The notes beneath the pieces were generated by a model, which was given only the letters and a program-made list of their open reading frames with translations, was not told the DNA's origin and made no database searches. The position numbers were made by a program, and so were the translations under genes. From Candidatus Finniella inopinata (GTDB taxonomy: Bacteria; Pseudomonadota; Alphaproteobacteria; Holosporales; Holosporaceae), in assembly GCA_945888455.1 (NCBI GenBank), contig CAMCZV010000001.1, positions 156,031 to 220,030 of the forward strand: a stretch of 64,000 bases of DNA. Reading direction: 5' to 3'. Below, piece by piece: positions 1 through 10,203 of this stretch (position 1 is the first letter of the stretch; every line of letters begins with the position of its first letter).

Positions 1-3
1 TAG

Positions 4-1050
<1,047 letters not shown>

Positions 1051-1067
1051 AGGGTACAGCCTAAAAA

Positions 1068-1100
1068 TGGGGGGGGGGTGCCTCCCCCAGTACTTTTTTA
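1068..1100 (+). terminator. Rho-independent terminator after mreB
   Basis: A 6-bp G/C stem (TGGGGG at 1068 pairing with CCCCCA at 1084-1089) is followed by a T-rich run ending at 1100. It sits between the mreB stop and the stop codon of the convergent secreted-protein gene. Confidence 0.7.
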
Positions 1101-2207
1101 TTAGAAACACCCCTTTTTGGGAGAGATGCTACGCATATACTTGCCAAAATCATGAAAATTGATACGTTCTATCCATGCGCTGCCAAGATCTAAAAACGCA
1201 CAGACATTAAGAATATCGCGATTTTTTTCTGCGTTCGCGATCGCCTTACTTATCTTTGCCAAATTCTCTTCATTTCCAGTACGCTGCAATTGCGATTGCT
1301 TAAACTGAAGGAGGCCGTCTATCTCTTTTTCAATATTCTCTGGATAACGCCTCACCTTTTTTTCAAAAGCCTCAAACATAGAACTCTCAGGAAAATCAAG
1401 GTTAAACCAGTTAGGCCAATTAAAATTAGGTGAATGACCAAAAACCTTCTCACAATCCTTCTTAACATCATCGGCTAACGTTTTAAACATTGATCCGAGT
1501 ATATTTAAAAGTTCCGACTCGTTTTCTGGTATTTTCTCGCCATCACCGTCGTCGACATCCGTACATTTAAAACCAGTGAACGGGTGCAAAGATTCCTCAT
1601 TGGAAAAACACTCGAACAGCTTAGTCAGATCCAGCGTTTTAAGTTTTACGTCGCCTTTCCCCATCTCCCGATTAGGCAAAGTGGACAGCTTAGTCAGATC
1701 CAGCGTTTTAAGTTTTACGTCGCCTTTCCCCATCTCCTGATTAGGCAAAGTGGACAGCGTAGTCGGATCCGGCGTTTCATTATTTCCTGATTCCTTACTA
1801 ATCGGACATAATAAAAAATACTCCAATGTTTTATTCGATTTCGACACCTTGCCAAGCAGCATGTCGGCAAACTTTTTCAAACAATCAACAGTCCTTTTTG
1901 CTTGCTTTCCGCGAGCTGAGCCTATGTAACGGTTGACACGACCACAAAATAGAGGGTGATTTACAAGGAGCCCTTTATTTAAATCCATCCTTTCAGTGTT
2001 TTCAGCCCTTGATCCTGATATTTCTTCGAAATTATAAGCTGCAGATTCACATTTTTTAATAAAGTCGTTCGAATAATCTGCATAGTATAAACACTTTTGA
2101 TGAAGGCGATTTATGAGCTCTGCCTTATTTGTACTCTCCACCGCAGATTCTATATTCACCAAAAGAAAAAACGATAGCACCACAGATAAATATTTGATTA
2201 TTTTCAT
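1101..2207 (-). CDS. Secreted protein with internal 23-aa repeats
   Basis: A 368-aa protein with no family I recognise. It starts with a clear signal peptide (MKIIKYLSVVLSFFLLVNIE, likely cleavage after SA near residue 22), so it should be exported. Residues about 145-200 hold two and a half copies of a 23-residue unit containing LKTLDLTKLSTLPN and MGKGDVK, encoded by a 69-bp tandem DNA repeat. The rest is charged and probably helical, with scattered cysteines. The region is more AT-rich than mreB and rnhA on either side. The sequence SAVEST after the signal peptide resembles SAVESN in the secreted protein at 54644-55312, which hints at a shared origin. Function unknown. Confidence 0.8.
   Translation of the reverse strand: MKIIKYLSVVLSFFLLVNIESAVESTNKAELINRLHQKCLYYADYSNDFIKKCESAAYNFEEISGSRAENTERMDLNKGLLVNHPLFCGRVNRYIGSARGKQAKRTVDCLKKFADMLLGKVSKSNKTLEYFLLCPISKESGNNETPDPTTLSTLPNQEMGKGDVKLKTLDLTKLSTLPNREMGKGDVKLKTLDLTKLFECFSNEESLHPFTGFKCTDVDDGDGEKIPENESELLNILGSMFKTLADDVKKDCEKVFGHSPNFNWPNWFNLDFPESSMFEAFEKKVRRYPENIEKEIDGLLQFKQSQLQRTGNEENLAKISKAIANAEKNRDILNVCAFLDLGSAWIERINFHDFGKYMRSISPKKGCF
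1617..1779. repeat. 69-bp tandem direct repeat inside a secreted-protein gene
   Basis: Copies begin at 1617 and 1686, with a diverged partial copy from 1755. The two full units differ at only a few bases. The period is a multiple of three, so unit gain or loss would change protein length by 23 aa without a frameshift. Confidence 0.9.
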
Positions 2208-2300
2208 ATTATTATTGTTTTATTGTTTGCTAACAAAACTTTACACCAACCATAATGTGAGAGTCAAGTTGTTAAACAAATGGCATAGAAAACATACCCC

Positions 2301-2840
2301 TTAACGCCTAACAGCCATGCGGGCCAGAGCATCCACCCTCTCGTTTTCCGGGTGTCCATTATGCCCACGCACCCACTGCCAGGTAATGCCAGAATGGGTT
2401 TTGGATAAATCCCACATGCGTTGCCATAAATCTTGATTTTCAACAGGTTTTTTAGCGCTCGTTTTCCATCCATTACGCATCCAACCCCCAATCCACAGGG
2501 TAATTCCCTTGATGACATACTGACTGTCAGAGGCAATGGTCATGGGCCCCTGAACGCGGTTGTTCTGAACCCATTCGAGCGCAGAAATCACAGCCAGCAT
2601 TTCCATGCGATTGTTGGTGGTGCTGTTTTCCCTGCCGGATAATTCTAATGTTTGCTGATCATCACAAATTAATGCCGCCCACCCACCAGGACCAGGATTA
2701 CCAGAACACGCCCCATCGGTAAAAATCCACATCATGGCCTTGTGTTGTTCTGAACTTTGGGGTGATGAAATCGGTTTTGCCGAATCCGATTGTGCCGAAC
2801 CAGATTGTGCCGAATGACCGAACAGAGAAAAAAGTGACAT
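2301..2840 (-). CDS. rnhA: Ribonuclease HI
   Basis: Degrades the RNA strand of RNA-DNA hybrids. The catalytic set is complete: Asp in FTDGACSGNPG, Glu in NRMEML, Asp in ASDSQYV and Asp in ERVDALA, plus the active-site His in VRGHNGH. The 179-aa reading is about 30 residues longer than typical RNase HI because of a low-complexity Ser/Ala/Gln leader. A start at the internal Met pair (ATG at 2735 or 2732, giving MMWIFTDG) would give normal length. The DNA of the leader is itself a short repeat of Ser-Ala-type codons, so the upstream start is uncertain. Confidence 0.93.
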   Translation of the reverse strand: MSLFSLFGHSAQSGSAQSDSAKPISSPQSSEQHKAMMWIFTDGACSGNPGPGGWAALICDDQQTLELSGRENSTTNNRMEMLAVISALEWVQNNRVQGPMTIASDSQYVIKGITLWIGGWMRNGWKTSAKKPVENQDLWQRMWDLSKTHSGITWQWVRGHNGHPENERVDALARMAVRR

Positions 2841-2978
2841 TGTCCGAACCCAAAATATTTTTAGGATTATACCCTGTTTTTACGGCCATTGGCCATGTCT
2901 GAACGGTGGGCGCGCCCTTGGCCTTGACGAAAACCCAAAATCAGATCTATACATACAAAAAAAGGATGGGGTTAAACC

Positions 2979-3671
2979 ATGAATTTTCCTGATCTGCGGG
3001 TACGTCTGATGACGGGCATGATGTTGTGGGCGGCTCTGGGATTGTGGATCTATTGTTCTATGGAAAATCCCATGGTGTTCCCCATTGGTCTGGTGATCAT
3101 GGCCAGCATCTGTTTGTACGAATGGTTTCGTATGGGGGTTGGAAAATCCATTCCATTACGCATTGTGGGGGCAGGTCTGATTATTTTCGGGTTTTGGGTG
3201 ATTTTATCGAGAGTTTTTCTGAATTCTCGAGACTATCCGAACATGCTGGGCTATGTGGTATTTGTTCTGGCATTGGGACCCATTACGGATACGGCTGCCT
3301 ATTTTGGAGGACGCCTAATGGGGGGACCAAAGTTATGTCCGGTCATCAGTCCATCCAAAACCTGGGCAGGATTTTTATCGGCCGTCATTGGTATCCCCAT
3401 GCTGGCGTTCCTGTACTTGATTTCTTCCACGTTTTTCCCGATACAACAGAGCGTGTTCTATACGCTGGCCATCAGTCTTTTATGCTTGGCGGCACAAACG
3501 GGAGATTTGCTGGAATCTTGGGCCAAACGCCAATTTGGCGTCAAGGATTCTGGGTCCTGGTTGCCCGGGCACGGCGGCTTGCTGGACCGTTTAGACAGCA
3601 TACTGGCCATCGCCATTGCGGTATTTTTGTTGGAACATATCCCACATCTGTTACAGGGACGTATTGGTTAA
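2979..3671 (+). CDS. cdsA: Phosphatidate cytidylyltransferase (CDP-diglyceride synthase)
   Basis: Makes CDP-diacylglycerol from phosphatidate and CTP in the inner membrane, the entry point for phospholipid head-group synthesis. The product is hydrophobic with several membrane segments. Residues about 185-211 match the family signature (S-x-x-K-R, then VKDSG, then LPGHGGLLDRLD). It is 230 aa, a little short for the family. An AAGG-type ribosome site precedes ATG 2979. The 3' end overlaps the convergent mscS-like gene by 21 bp. The usual neighbours uppS, dxr and rseP are absent here. Confidence 0.92.
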   Translation: MNFPDLRVRLMTGMMLWAALGLWIYCSMENPMVFPIGLVIMASICLYEWFRMGVGKSIPLRIVGAGLIIFGFWVILSRVFLNSRDYPNMLGYVVFVLALGPITDTAAYFGGRLMGGPKLCPVISPSKTWAGFLSAVIGIPMLAFLYLISSTFFPIQQSVFYTLAISLLCLAAQTGDLLESWAKRQFGVKDSGSWLPGHGGLLDRLDSILAIAIAVFLLEHIPHLLQGRIG

Positions 3672-5831
3672 ACTGGAAATGGACTTAGAAAAAGAACTCG
3701 GCGGCACAGGAACAATAATGCCGGCTTCGTCAAACAGTTGCTTTAATTGACGGTTGTATGCTCTGCGAATCATATCTTGCATATTGGGTGCAGTGGTAAT
3801 TTTGACTTGTAAAACCACGGAATAGCTGGTGACCTCGTTCACGCCACGAATTTCCAAAGGGCCCAAAATACGTCGCCCAAATATGGGAACACGCTTGACC
3901 AAGGTAAATGCTTTTTCGATTAAAAGCTGTACCCGATCCAAGTTTTCAGAATAACCGATGGAAATATTCATCAAAACGGCTGAAAATAAACGATTTTTGT
4001 TTCCGATCACCTGGATGCTGCCAAAAGGGATGGTCAGCAACATGCCATGATCGGATCGGATTTTCAAGGTGCGAATGGTGATGGATTCCACTTTTCCTGT
4101 TTTAGAATCCACCTCGACCTCATCCCCCACCATCAGGTTGTTTTCCAAAATAATAAAGAATCCTGTGATAAAATCTCGCACAATATTTTGTACACCGAAA
4201 GACAAACCAAAGCTGGCCGCCCCGATGCTGGTCACCCAAGTCCCCACATTCACATCGGCAAATTGACTAACGGCCAAAATAACCGCAGGCGTCCACACCA
4301 CCACACGCAACGATGTACGCAACATGGCCATCAATGTTTTTAATCGACTGGCGAGAAAGTTGTTTTCCAGCGAATCACTCGTGTATTTTTCCTCTACGTA
4401 ATAGCGCAAAATTCGATCGCCCACCTTGATGATAAAATAGGCAAAACTGACAATCAAAAATGCATTGAATAGTCCAGAAAACACAAAACTCCTGACCGAG
4501 GTTAAAAATGTCCAATACCCTGCACCAATCCACATTTCGATATAGGGGTACCAACAGGATAATAACAATCCATAGGCAAAAGTATCAACCACATAGGGCA
4601 ATACTTTTTCAGAAAGCAACAGCGGTTTTAACAAAAAATCCTTGTGCCGCCTTTTCCACAAAAAACGCAATCGATAATATCGAAACATTTCCTTTGTGGG
4701 AAACAGAAAAATCCATACCATGGCCGTCATCACCACAGGAAACAGAAAATAGAGGAACCACTGTCTCTCCATCACAAACAGTACGGTCATGGCCGCAAAA
4801 AGCCAGCGAACCGATGTGATCGCCCGTAAAATCTTTTTGGGATCGGAATTCAATTCTAATGCAGCCCTGTCCAAAGATAACCCTTTATACCCACACCAAC
4901 ACGACCCCATCACCGCCACATCCACAATGGTCCGAACAACCGCATTTTTTTCACTTGATTCCAGAAAAATCAGGCCAATCACCCCCAAAATCGCCACAGA
5001 GCCCGCATAAACCCCAATCAACATACGCAACCAAAATGCCGTTCTATGGGCATCGTCTGGTCGCATAACCACAAACCCCTGGGATGGTCGATTGGGCATC
5101 CAAGTCATTCCAATCCAGGTGTACATGGCCCAAATGCAATAAAAATGCAGAGGAAAAAGGGCACACGTGTTCAAGCTCCACCCATCTAGCGGTTTGACGC
5201 CCCAAATACGCATGGTAAACCCTAAAATCAAACTGATACACGCATAAATCGGCACAGGGAAAAGCAACAACGAGTTTAAACGACCCAAATGCAACAAGGA
5301 CTTGAACTTTAATCGAAATAAAGATTTTTCTATGCGATGCTGCAGAAACTTTCCCCCCAACCCCACGCTGAATACACTGACCAAACACGATGCCAGCAAA
5401 AACAAAAGGTGTAATTTAATAGGCTTTTTCAGAACAGGATGCTCACCCATCATCCGCGTTGTCAGACTGAAATCGGATAAAAAATCAGACAACCGTTGGC
5501 GAAAATGCTGAACAAGATGGTCTAAATGATTGGTGACCACAGTGGAGGCCGGCGATTCCGTCGGGCTGACAACAGAATCGCTCATGCCCAATTGATTCAG
5601 TATAACGGGCAAGCGTTTTTGCACTTTTTCCAGCTGGGTTTGCAATGCTTTGACCTCTGCAACGGCTTTTTTCAGCGAGAGCGACATCACAACAGGGGGT
5701 TTTTTAGGCACTGTGTTTGTTGCCATAATGATTTGCCCCCAAGCAAGGGCAATCCAAACCATGGCGCACCCCAGAATCCACAGACCGCGGGCGCGAAACA
5801 TGTTAAAAAAATGGATCAACAATAAAGGCAT
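3651..5831 (-). CDS. Large MscS-family mechanosensitive channel
   Basis: An inner-membrane channel predicted to release solutes under membrane tension. The N-terminus has a hydrophobic leader followed by a coiled-coil-prone stretch (VKALQTQLEKVQKRL) before the first of many membrane helices. The MscS core lies near residues 540-640: a glycine/alanine-rich pore helix (GAASFGLSFGVQNIVRDF) then the beta domain with GDEVEVDSKTGKVESI and IPFGSIQVIGN. It belongs to the larger MscK/YnaI-like group. ATG at 5831 is preferred to an in-frame TTG at 5855. Confidence 0.88.
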   Translation of the reverse strand: MPLLLIHFFNMFRARGLWILGCAMVWIALAWGQIIMATNTVPKKPPVVMSLSLKKAVAEVKALQTQLEKVQKRLPVILNQLGMSDSVVSPTESPASTVVTNHLDHLVQHFRQRLSDFLSDFSLTTRMMGEHPVLKKPIKLHLLFLLASCLVSVFSVGLGGKFLQHRIEKSLFRLKFKSLLHLGRLNSLLLFPVPIYACISLILGFTMRIWGVKPLDGWSLNTCALFPLHFYCIWAMYTWIGMTWMPNRPSQGFVVMRPDDAHRTAFWLRMLIGVYAGSVAILGVIGLIFLESSEKNAVVRTIVDVAVMGSCWCGYKGLSLDRAALELNSDPKKILRAITSVRWLFAAMTVLFVMERQWFLYFLFPVVMTAMVWIFLFPTKEMFRYYRLRFLWKRRHKDFLLKPLLLSEKVLPYVVDTFAYGLLLSCWYPYIEMWIGAGYWTFLTSVRSFVFSGLFNAFLIVSFAYFIIKVGDRILRYYVEEKYTSDSLENNFLASRLKTLMAMLRTSLRVVVWTPAVILAVSQFADVNVGTWVTSIGAASFGLSFGVQNIVRDFITGFFIILENNLMVGDEVEVDSKTGKVESITIRTLKIRSDHGMLLTIPFGSIQVIGNKNRLFSAVLMNISIGYSENLDRVQLLIEKAFTLVKRVPIFGRRILGPLEIRGVNEVTSYSVVLQVKITTAPNMQDMIRRAYNRQLKQLFDEAGIIVPVPPSSFSKSISSLTNTSL

Positions 5832-5947
5832 AGATACCCCACTTTGAAAAAGCAAAAGAGTTCTGGTGATCAGACAAATAGAAGAATGTCAAAAAATGAA
5901 TTTTTCAGACGGATTAATTTTAACAATAAATAAAAAACCACCCAACA

Positions 5948-6676
5948 TCAATGGCCTTTACGACTCCTTTGGTCGCAAATCATGCTGTACGGAATGGATT
6001 GTTCCAAAACCCCCCTTAATCCCTGTTCATGATTCAGGGAAAATACAACAATAGGTTTTTGATGCGACTTTGCCAACACAAGGGCCGTCATATCCACCAC
6101 ACCAAGGCGCTGTATGATGGCCTGGTCAAAGGAAACCCTTTGGTAAAACACCGCATCAGGGTGGGTTTTGGGATCATGACTGTATACCCCATTCACCGAC
6201 GTGCCCTTGATGACACAGTATGCATCCAATTCACACGCACGCACCACAGCAGTTGTATCGGTCGTCATGGCCCCGTGGCCTAACCCACCTGTGCACACTA
6301 AAATCGTTCCGGCATTCAACAGCCCGTTGGCATTCATCACATGAAACGGTTCACCAACTCCATCCACCATACGCGCCGTCATGATGGAAACACATGCACC
6401 CAATGCTTTTAAACCCGCACCTAATGCCAAGCCATTGAAATGGGTCGCCATCATGCCCATCGTGTCTGCCACACCTTGTCCACAATACTCTGCGCCCTGT
6501 TTTCCCCGAAAAAAGTTACCGCCCCCCATCACCACCACCCATTGATACTGGGGCAATTCCACCAACATGCGGCAGACACGGTCCAGGGTATTCCAACACA
6601 ATCCGTGGGTTTGTTTACCTTGCAAAAATTCACCTGACAGCTTTAAAACAATGCGTTGACCTGGCTGAATAAACAT
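5948..6676 (-). CDS. pyrH: Uridylate kinase
   Basis: Phosphorylates UMP to UDP, a cytosolic step of pyrimidine nucleotide synthesis. Family features are the start IVLKLSGEFLQG, the nucleotide/UMP motif VVVMGGGNFFRG, and DTTAVVRACELDA followed by KGTSVNGVYSHDP. The length is near the usual 240 aa. ATG 6676 is preferred because AAGGAAAT precedes it; an in-frame ATG at 6712 would add 12 residues. The common neighbours tsf and frr are not here. It is divergent from the MlaF-type gene. Confidence 0.94.
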   Translation of the reverse strand: MFIQPGQRIVLKLSGEFLQGKQTHGLCWNTLDRVCRMLVELPQYQWVVVMGGGNFFRGKQGAEYCGQGVADTMGMMATHFNGLALGAGLKALGACVSIMTARMVDGVGEPFHVMNANGLLNAGTILVCTGGLGHGAMTTDTTAVVRACELDAYCVIKGTSVNGVYSHDPKTHPDAVFYQRVSFDQAIIQRLGVVDMTALVLAKSHQKPIVVFSLNHEQGLRGVLEQSIPYSMICDQRSRKGH

Positions 6677-6914
6677 AAAAAGAGATTTCCTTGACGCTGT
6701 ACGTTGTTCCATCTGCTTGGATTGAAAACTTTTTTATCCAAAACAAAGACCGGATACAGTATAGCCAAAACCATTTTGTTGTCCCACCCCCCCTGTTTAG
6801 CCAAAAGTGTCGCGTGACCGTGCTGATGGGAAACACGCTGTTTTGCAGCACCATCTTTTTCCATGAAAAACCATGGTACACTGTCACCAATGCTCTTGTG
6901 CTGCTTTTGGAATT

Positions 6915-7643
6915 ATGGTTGGAATTTTGGCACGCAATTTGGCTCTGTGTTTAGGAAAAAACAAAGTTTTACGCGATGTTTCCCTGACGGTGGATCCGGG
7001 GAAATCCTTGGTTTTAATGGGCCAATCTGGGGTTGGAAAATCCGTTCTGGTTCGCGCATTGTTGGGGTTGCTGCCCAGAGAAAAGGGGACGGTGGAATTG
7101 GGAAATTTTATCACAACACCCGACTCTGTGTTGCCACCTTTGGATTTTTTTCAACAAACCGGTGTGGTTTTTCAGTCTTATGCCCTATTTGACAGTTTAC
7201 GCGTTTGGGAAAACGTGGCCTTTCGCATCAAAGGATCTGATCGTACGCGCAGAGAGCGCGCCGCACGCCTGTTGCACCAAGTTGAATTATCCGATGCCAC
7301 ATTAGATCTTTATCCCAACACCCTATCTGGCGGCATGAAACGTCGGGTCAGCATTGCGCGATCCATTGCTTTGTCACCAAAATTTCTGTTTTTTGATGAA
7401 CCCACCGAAGGGCTGGACCCCATTTTATCCCACACCATTTCCGTCCTCATTCGAAAAGTAATCACCCAATTACAAGCCACGGCCATTACCATTTCTCATG
7501 ACATTCACAGCGCCACGCACATCGGTGATCACATTGCCCTATTACACGATGGCGTATTGGGATGGCACGGAAAATCCAACGAATTGCATCGCACAACCCA
7601 CCCCATCATGCGACGGTTTATCGAATACAGCACTGGATCATGA
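6915..7643 (+). CDS. mlaF: MlaF-type ABC transporter ATPase
   Basis: ATP-binding subunit of an MCE/Mla-type lipid transporter that moves phospholipids between membranes. It has Walker A GQSGVGKS, Q-loop region FQSYALFDSLRVWEN, signature LSGGMKRRVSIAR, Walker B FLFFDEPTEGLDP and switch histidine SHD. The LSGGMKRR form and the DPI after the Walker B are typical of the MlaF/Ttg2A group. The permease (mlaE) and MCE protein (mlaD) are not adjacent, which is common in reduced genomes. ATG 6915 matches family length; a longer reading from 6873 adds a Cys/His leader without support. Confidence 0.82.
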   Translation: MVGILARNLALCLGKNKVLRDVSLTVDPGKSLVLMGQSGVGKSVLVRALLGLLPREKGTVELGNFITTPDSVLPPLDFFQQTGVVFQSYALFDSLRVWENVAFRIKGSDRTRRERAARLLHQVELSDATLDLYPNTLSGGMKRRVSIARSIALSPKFLFFDEPTEGLDPILSHTISVLIRKVITQLQATAITISHDIHSATHIGDHIALLHDGVLGWHGKSNELHRTTHPIMRRFIEYSTGS

Positions 7644-7746
7644 TGACCGATTGTTGATAAAATGGTTTGTGGATAGACGGGGGTTTTACAGAAAAATTAA
7701 CCTATGTTTTGTTATGCTTTTGATCATACCATAAAAGCCATCGGCC

Positions 7747-9117
7747 ATGAAAGTTCTGATCTGTGGAGTGGGGTCCATTGGATCCAGTTTGATTCATTAT
7801 TTATCCTTGTATTATGAAATTGTTGCCATTGATCAGGATGCATCGGCGCTAGATCGCATTTCATCTGCATACGATGTGCAAACCATCCGTGGCAGCGCCT
7901 CTGACCCACGCATTTTGGAACAAGCAGACCTGAATAAACATTCTTATGTATTGGGGGTTACCCAATGGGATGAGGTTAATTTGGTCACCTGTCACCTCAG
8001 TCATCTTTTTGGCGCAGTCACCACCGTGGCACGATTGGAAAACAAGGCCTATTTTCAAGATACATTTTCTGAACCTTTGTCCAAATATTTTGAACTCAAT
8101 TACTCTTTTTCATCCCATCAGGTTTCAACATCATGCATTTTGGCAAGCTTGGATTACCCCTATTGTTTTGATGCATTGCCCATTTTGAACGGAGCAGCCA
8201 TGGTTTTGGGCATTCAAATGACGCCGTCTCATCCTTGGGTGGGGAAAACCGTGGCGGATATTGAACGTTCTTCTGGCATGCGATTAATCCGAATAATGAC
8301 GCATCACACCCACTGGATTCCCAATTCGACAGATGTTTTGGGGGCCAATGATGCCGTCTATGGGGTGGTGGCTGTCACGGATATACCCCAATTAAATGCA
8401 CTCCATGATCTTTCTGATCAGAAAAAAGCAATCCTGTGCTTGGGGGCTTCCCCCATTTTGTTTTCCTTTTTACCCTATGCCCTGGACAGGGGTTTACGCA
8501 TAACCCTGTTATCAGACAATGAAGACGATTTATTGGCGGCATCTCAGCAATGTCCAGGCATCCAACTGATTCAAGGAGCCTATAACGATCCAAAATTATT
8601 GAAAACGGCATTAAAACATCAGGATACGGTAATCAGCATGGGGCCAAGCGACGAGCACAACATTCTTGCATCCGTCATGGCCCACAGTTATGGGATAAAA
8701 CACACCATGGCGTGTATTGAAAATTTACATTGCTTGTCGCCACTTTGTGTTCGTGGCGTGAATCAAATGATTCATTCTGGACCACGCATTGTGATGGAAA
8801 TTCTGAAAAAGATCACCCAACAAGAAGATGCCTGGGTCTATCCCCTGCAAGGCATGGCCACAGGTATGGTGATCCAAGCGTATGTGCGACCAGAATCAAA
8901 AATGGCGGGAACACTGTGCCAAGATTGGCAAGAAGATCGTTGGCGTATTGTGGCGCTGTATCGAAATGATACTCTGATTTGGAATCCTGAAACCATTGCT
9001 GCAGGCGATCACATTTTGGCCACGGCACTGCCCGAAGGGTACGAGGTTTTTGAACATGCTCTGGTTATGCCATCATTAAAAACCAAGGCGGCCTGTCCCC
9101 ATTCCGATCCAGAATAA
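7747..9117 (+). CDS. trkA: Trk potassium uptake regulator TrkA
   Basis: Cytosolic NAD(H)-binding regulator of the TrkH/TrkG potassium channel. The 456 aa fit the usual duplicated RCK architecture. The first RCK-N starts at residue 1 with VLICGVGSIGSSL and the acidic IVAIDQD at the end of strand 2. The second begins near residue 225 (ILCLGASPILFSFL) and has lost the classical GxGxxG, so nucleotide binding there may be weak. RCK-C segments follow each. It appears to be a single-gene unit; trkH is not in the window. Confidence 0.92.
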   Translation: MKVLICGVGSIGSSLIHYLSLYYEIVAIDQDASALDRISSAYDVQTIRGSASDPRILEQADLNKHSYVLGVTQWDEVNLVTCHLSHLFGAVTTVARLENKAYFQDTFSEPLSKYFELNYSFSSHQVSTSCILASLDYPYCFDALPILNGAAMVLGIQMTPSHPWVGKTVADIERSSGMRLIRIMTHHTHWIPNSTDVLGANDAVYGVVAVTDIPQLNALHDLSDQKKAILCLGASPILFSFLPYALDRGLRITLLSDNEDDLLAASQQCPGIQLIQGAYNDPKLLKTALKHQDTVISMGPSDEHNILASVMAHSYGIKHTMACIENLHCLSPLCVRGVNQMIHSGPRIVMEILKKITQQEDAWVYPLQGMATGMVIQAYVRPESKMAGTLCQDWQEDRWRIVALYRNDTLIWNPETIAAGDHILATALPEGYEVFEHALVMPSLKTKAACPHSDPE

Positions 9118-9155
9118 TCTTTTTCAAATACGTTTAAAAAAAGCCTTTTTAGGGG

Positions 9156-9184
9156 TTGCATTGGGGGTAAAAAGTACATATATT
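9156..9184 (+). promoter_or_regulatory. Sigma-70-type promoter of tRNA-fMet
   Basis: TTGCAT at 9156-9161 and TATATT at 9179-9184 are separated by 17 nt. The tRNA begins 6 nt downstream of the -10 box, as expected for a stable-RNA promoter. Confidence 0.65.
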
Positions 9185-9189
9185 AATAA

Positions 9190-9266
<77 letters not shown>

Positions 9267-9635
9267 AGAAAAAATGACATAAAACCAAATTAATTGACGA
9301 TTGTTCATCGCTCTTGCAAGGGTTTTTTGCAGACCTTTTCACAAGTTTTATGCTTAAAAGATTCGAACCTTCTGGATTCTGCACCCGTTAGGGTAGGTCT
9401 CACCTATTGGGGGTCGTACCCGCCTGAGCAGGGTTGCTTGGTATTGATCTGGACCACAGGATTAACGTTGGATTCTGAACCCTTAGTCTGAACATCCAGC
9501 CGTTTTCATTGTCGAGCGCTGATTCAAAAAGTCTGAACAATGGAAAGGTTGTAATATCCATCTGAAGGGTACCAGGGGATCAAAATCACGCCACCATAAT
9601 GAACCATTAATGGGTTAAAAACGAAATGAAAAGTG
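9267..9635. other. 369-nt unexplained intergenic stretch
   Basis: No convincing protein gene. The only open frame (9294-9491, +) lacks a ribosome site and any recognisable motif. The stretch holds short inverted repeats near 9390-9440 (TAGGTctcACCTA and GGGTcgtACCC). Two imperfect copies of GGATTCTG-ACCC lie about 98 nt apart (near 9371 and 9469). A T-arm-like string (GATTCGAACC near 9359, minus strand) stands alone without a cloverleaf. A structured RNA or remnants of one are possible. I could not match it to tmRNA, RNase P, SRP or 6S RNA. Confidence 0.4.
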
Positions 9636-9707
9636 CTGGGGTGCTAGGATTCGAACCTAGGGATGACGGTACCAAAAACCGTTGCCTTACCGCTTGGCTA
9701 CACCCCA
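9636..9707 (-). tRNA. tRNA-Gln (UUG)
   Basis: On the minus strand the acceptor TGGGGTG pairs with CACCCCA. The anticodon loop TTTTGGT gives UUG, and the T-arm is CTAGG-TTCGAAT-CCTAG. The discriminator is G; CCA is not encoded (the next bases read CAC), so it must be added after transcription. Confidence 0.95.
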
Positions 9708-9800
9708 ATGCTTTTTCATTGTAACAAAACCCGAGACGCACAACAAGGCCCAACACAGGGTTTTTTACCCAAAGATTGAAACAACCACAGAAAAATAGGC

Positions 9801-9840
9801 AAAAAAAAATGCCCGTTTAGAACAAAGTTCTGTCAGGGCA
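9801..9840 (-). terminator. Rho-independent terminator
   Basis: On the minus strand TGCCC pairs with GGGCA around an inner AGAAC/GTTCT stem, followed by nine Ts. It is the second of two terminators downstream of the 49-aa secreted peptide. Confidence 0.85.
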
Positions 9841-9844
9841 ATAC

Positions 9845-9869
9845 AAAAAAACCGATCAACAGACCGGTT
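9845..9869 (-). terminator. Rho-independent terminator of the 49-aa peptide gene
   Basis: On the minus strand AACCG pairs with CGGTT across an 8-10 nt loop and is followed by a T-run. It begins 13 nt after the stop codon. Confidence 0.7.
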
Positions 9870-9881
9870 CAACAGCGAAAA

Positions 9882-10031
9882 TTACGAAGCATCTGGTTCT
9901 GTTTTTTCACCTTCTGCTTCTGCTTCTTCTTTGTCTACTTGTGGGCCTTCTTTCTTTTCGTGTGTGCATGTATCAGCAGAAACAGAAACAGTTAAACAGA
10001 ACATAGCCAACATTAATGCATACCTTGTCAT
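9882..10031 (-). CDS. Small secreted acidic peptide, 49 aa
   Basis: A short gene that ORF length cut-offs would miss. It encodes MTRYALMLAMFCLTVSVSA followed by a charged tail rich in Glu and Lys (EAEAEGEKTEPDAS). The start has an excellent ribosome site (AAGGAGA, 6-8 nt upstream of ATG 10031). The N-terminus is a textbook signal peptide with SVSA before cleavage, and two terminators follow the stop. The mature part would be about 30 aa with one Cys. Function unknown. Confidence 0.8.
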   Translation of the reverse strand: MTRYALMLAMFCLTVSVSADTCTHEKKEGPQVDKEEAEAEGEKTEPDAS

Positions 10032-10203
10032 TTATTTTCTCCTTGTTTTTATAGGTTTTACAGGACCACCATAACCTTGTTTTAACCTCTGTGGCAATAG
10101 GGTTAAAAAAAATAGTCTAAAATTTGTAAAAAGAGTGTTTCAGCGTTGATTTTTTTACCTTGCAGACGTACAATACGACTAATCATTTTATAAGATTCCA
10201 TCC

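Noticed and set aside
3026..3688. 220-codon plus-strand frame overlapping cdsA
   Set aside because: An out-of-frame shadow of cdsA; the cdsA frame carries the full family signature.
9358..9368. tRNA or tmRNA on the minus strand at the GATTCGAACC string
   Set aside because: No matching acceptor, anticodon arm or tag-peptide frame could be built around it.
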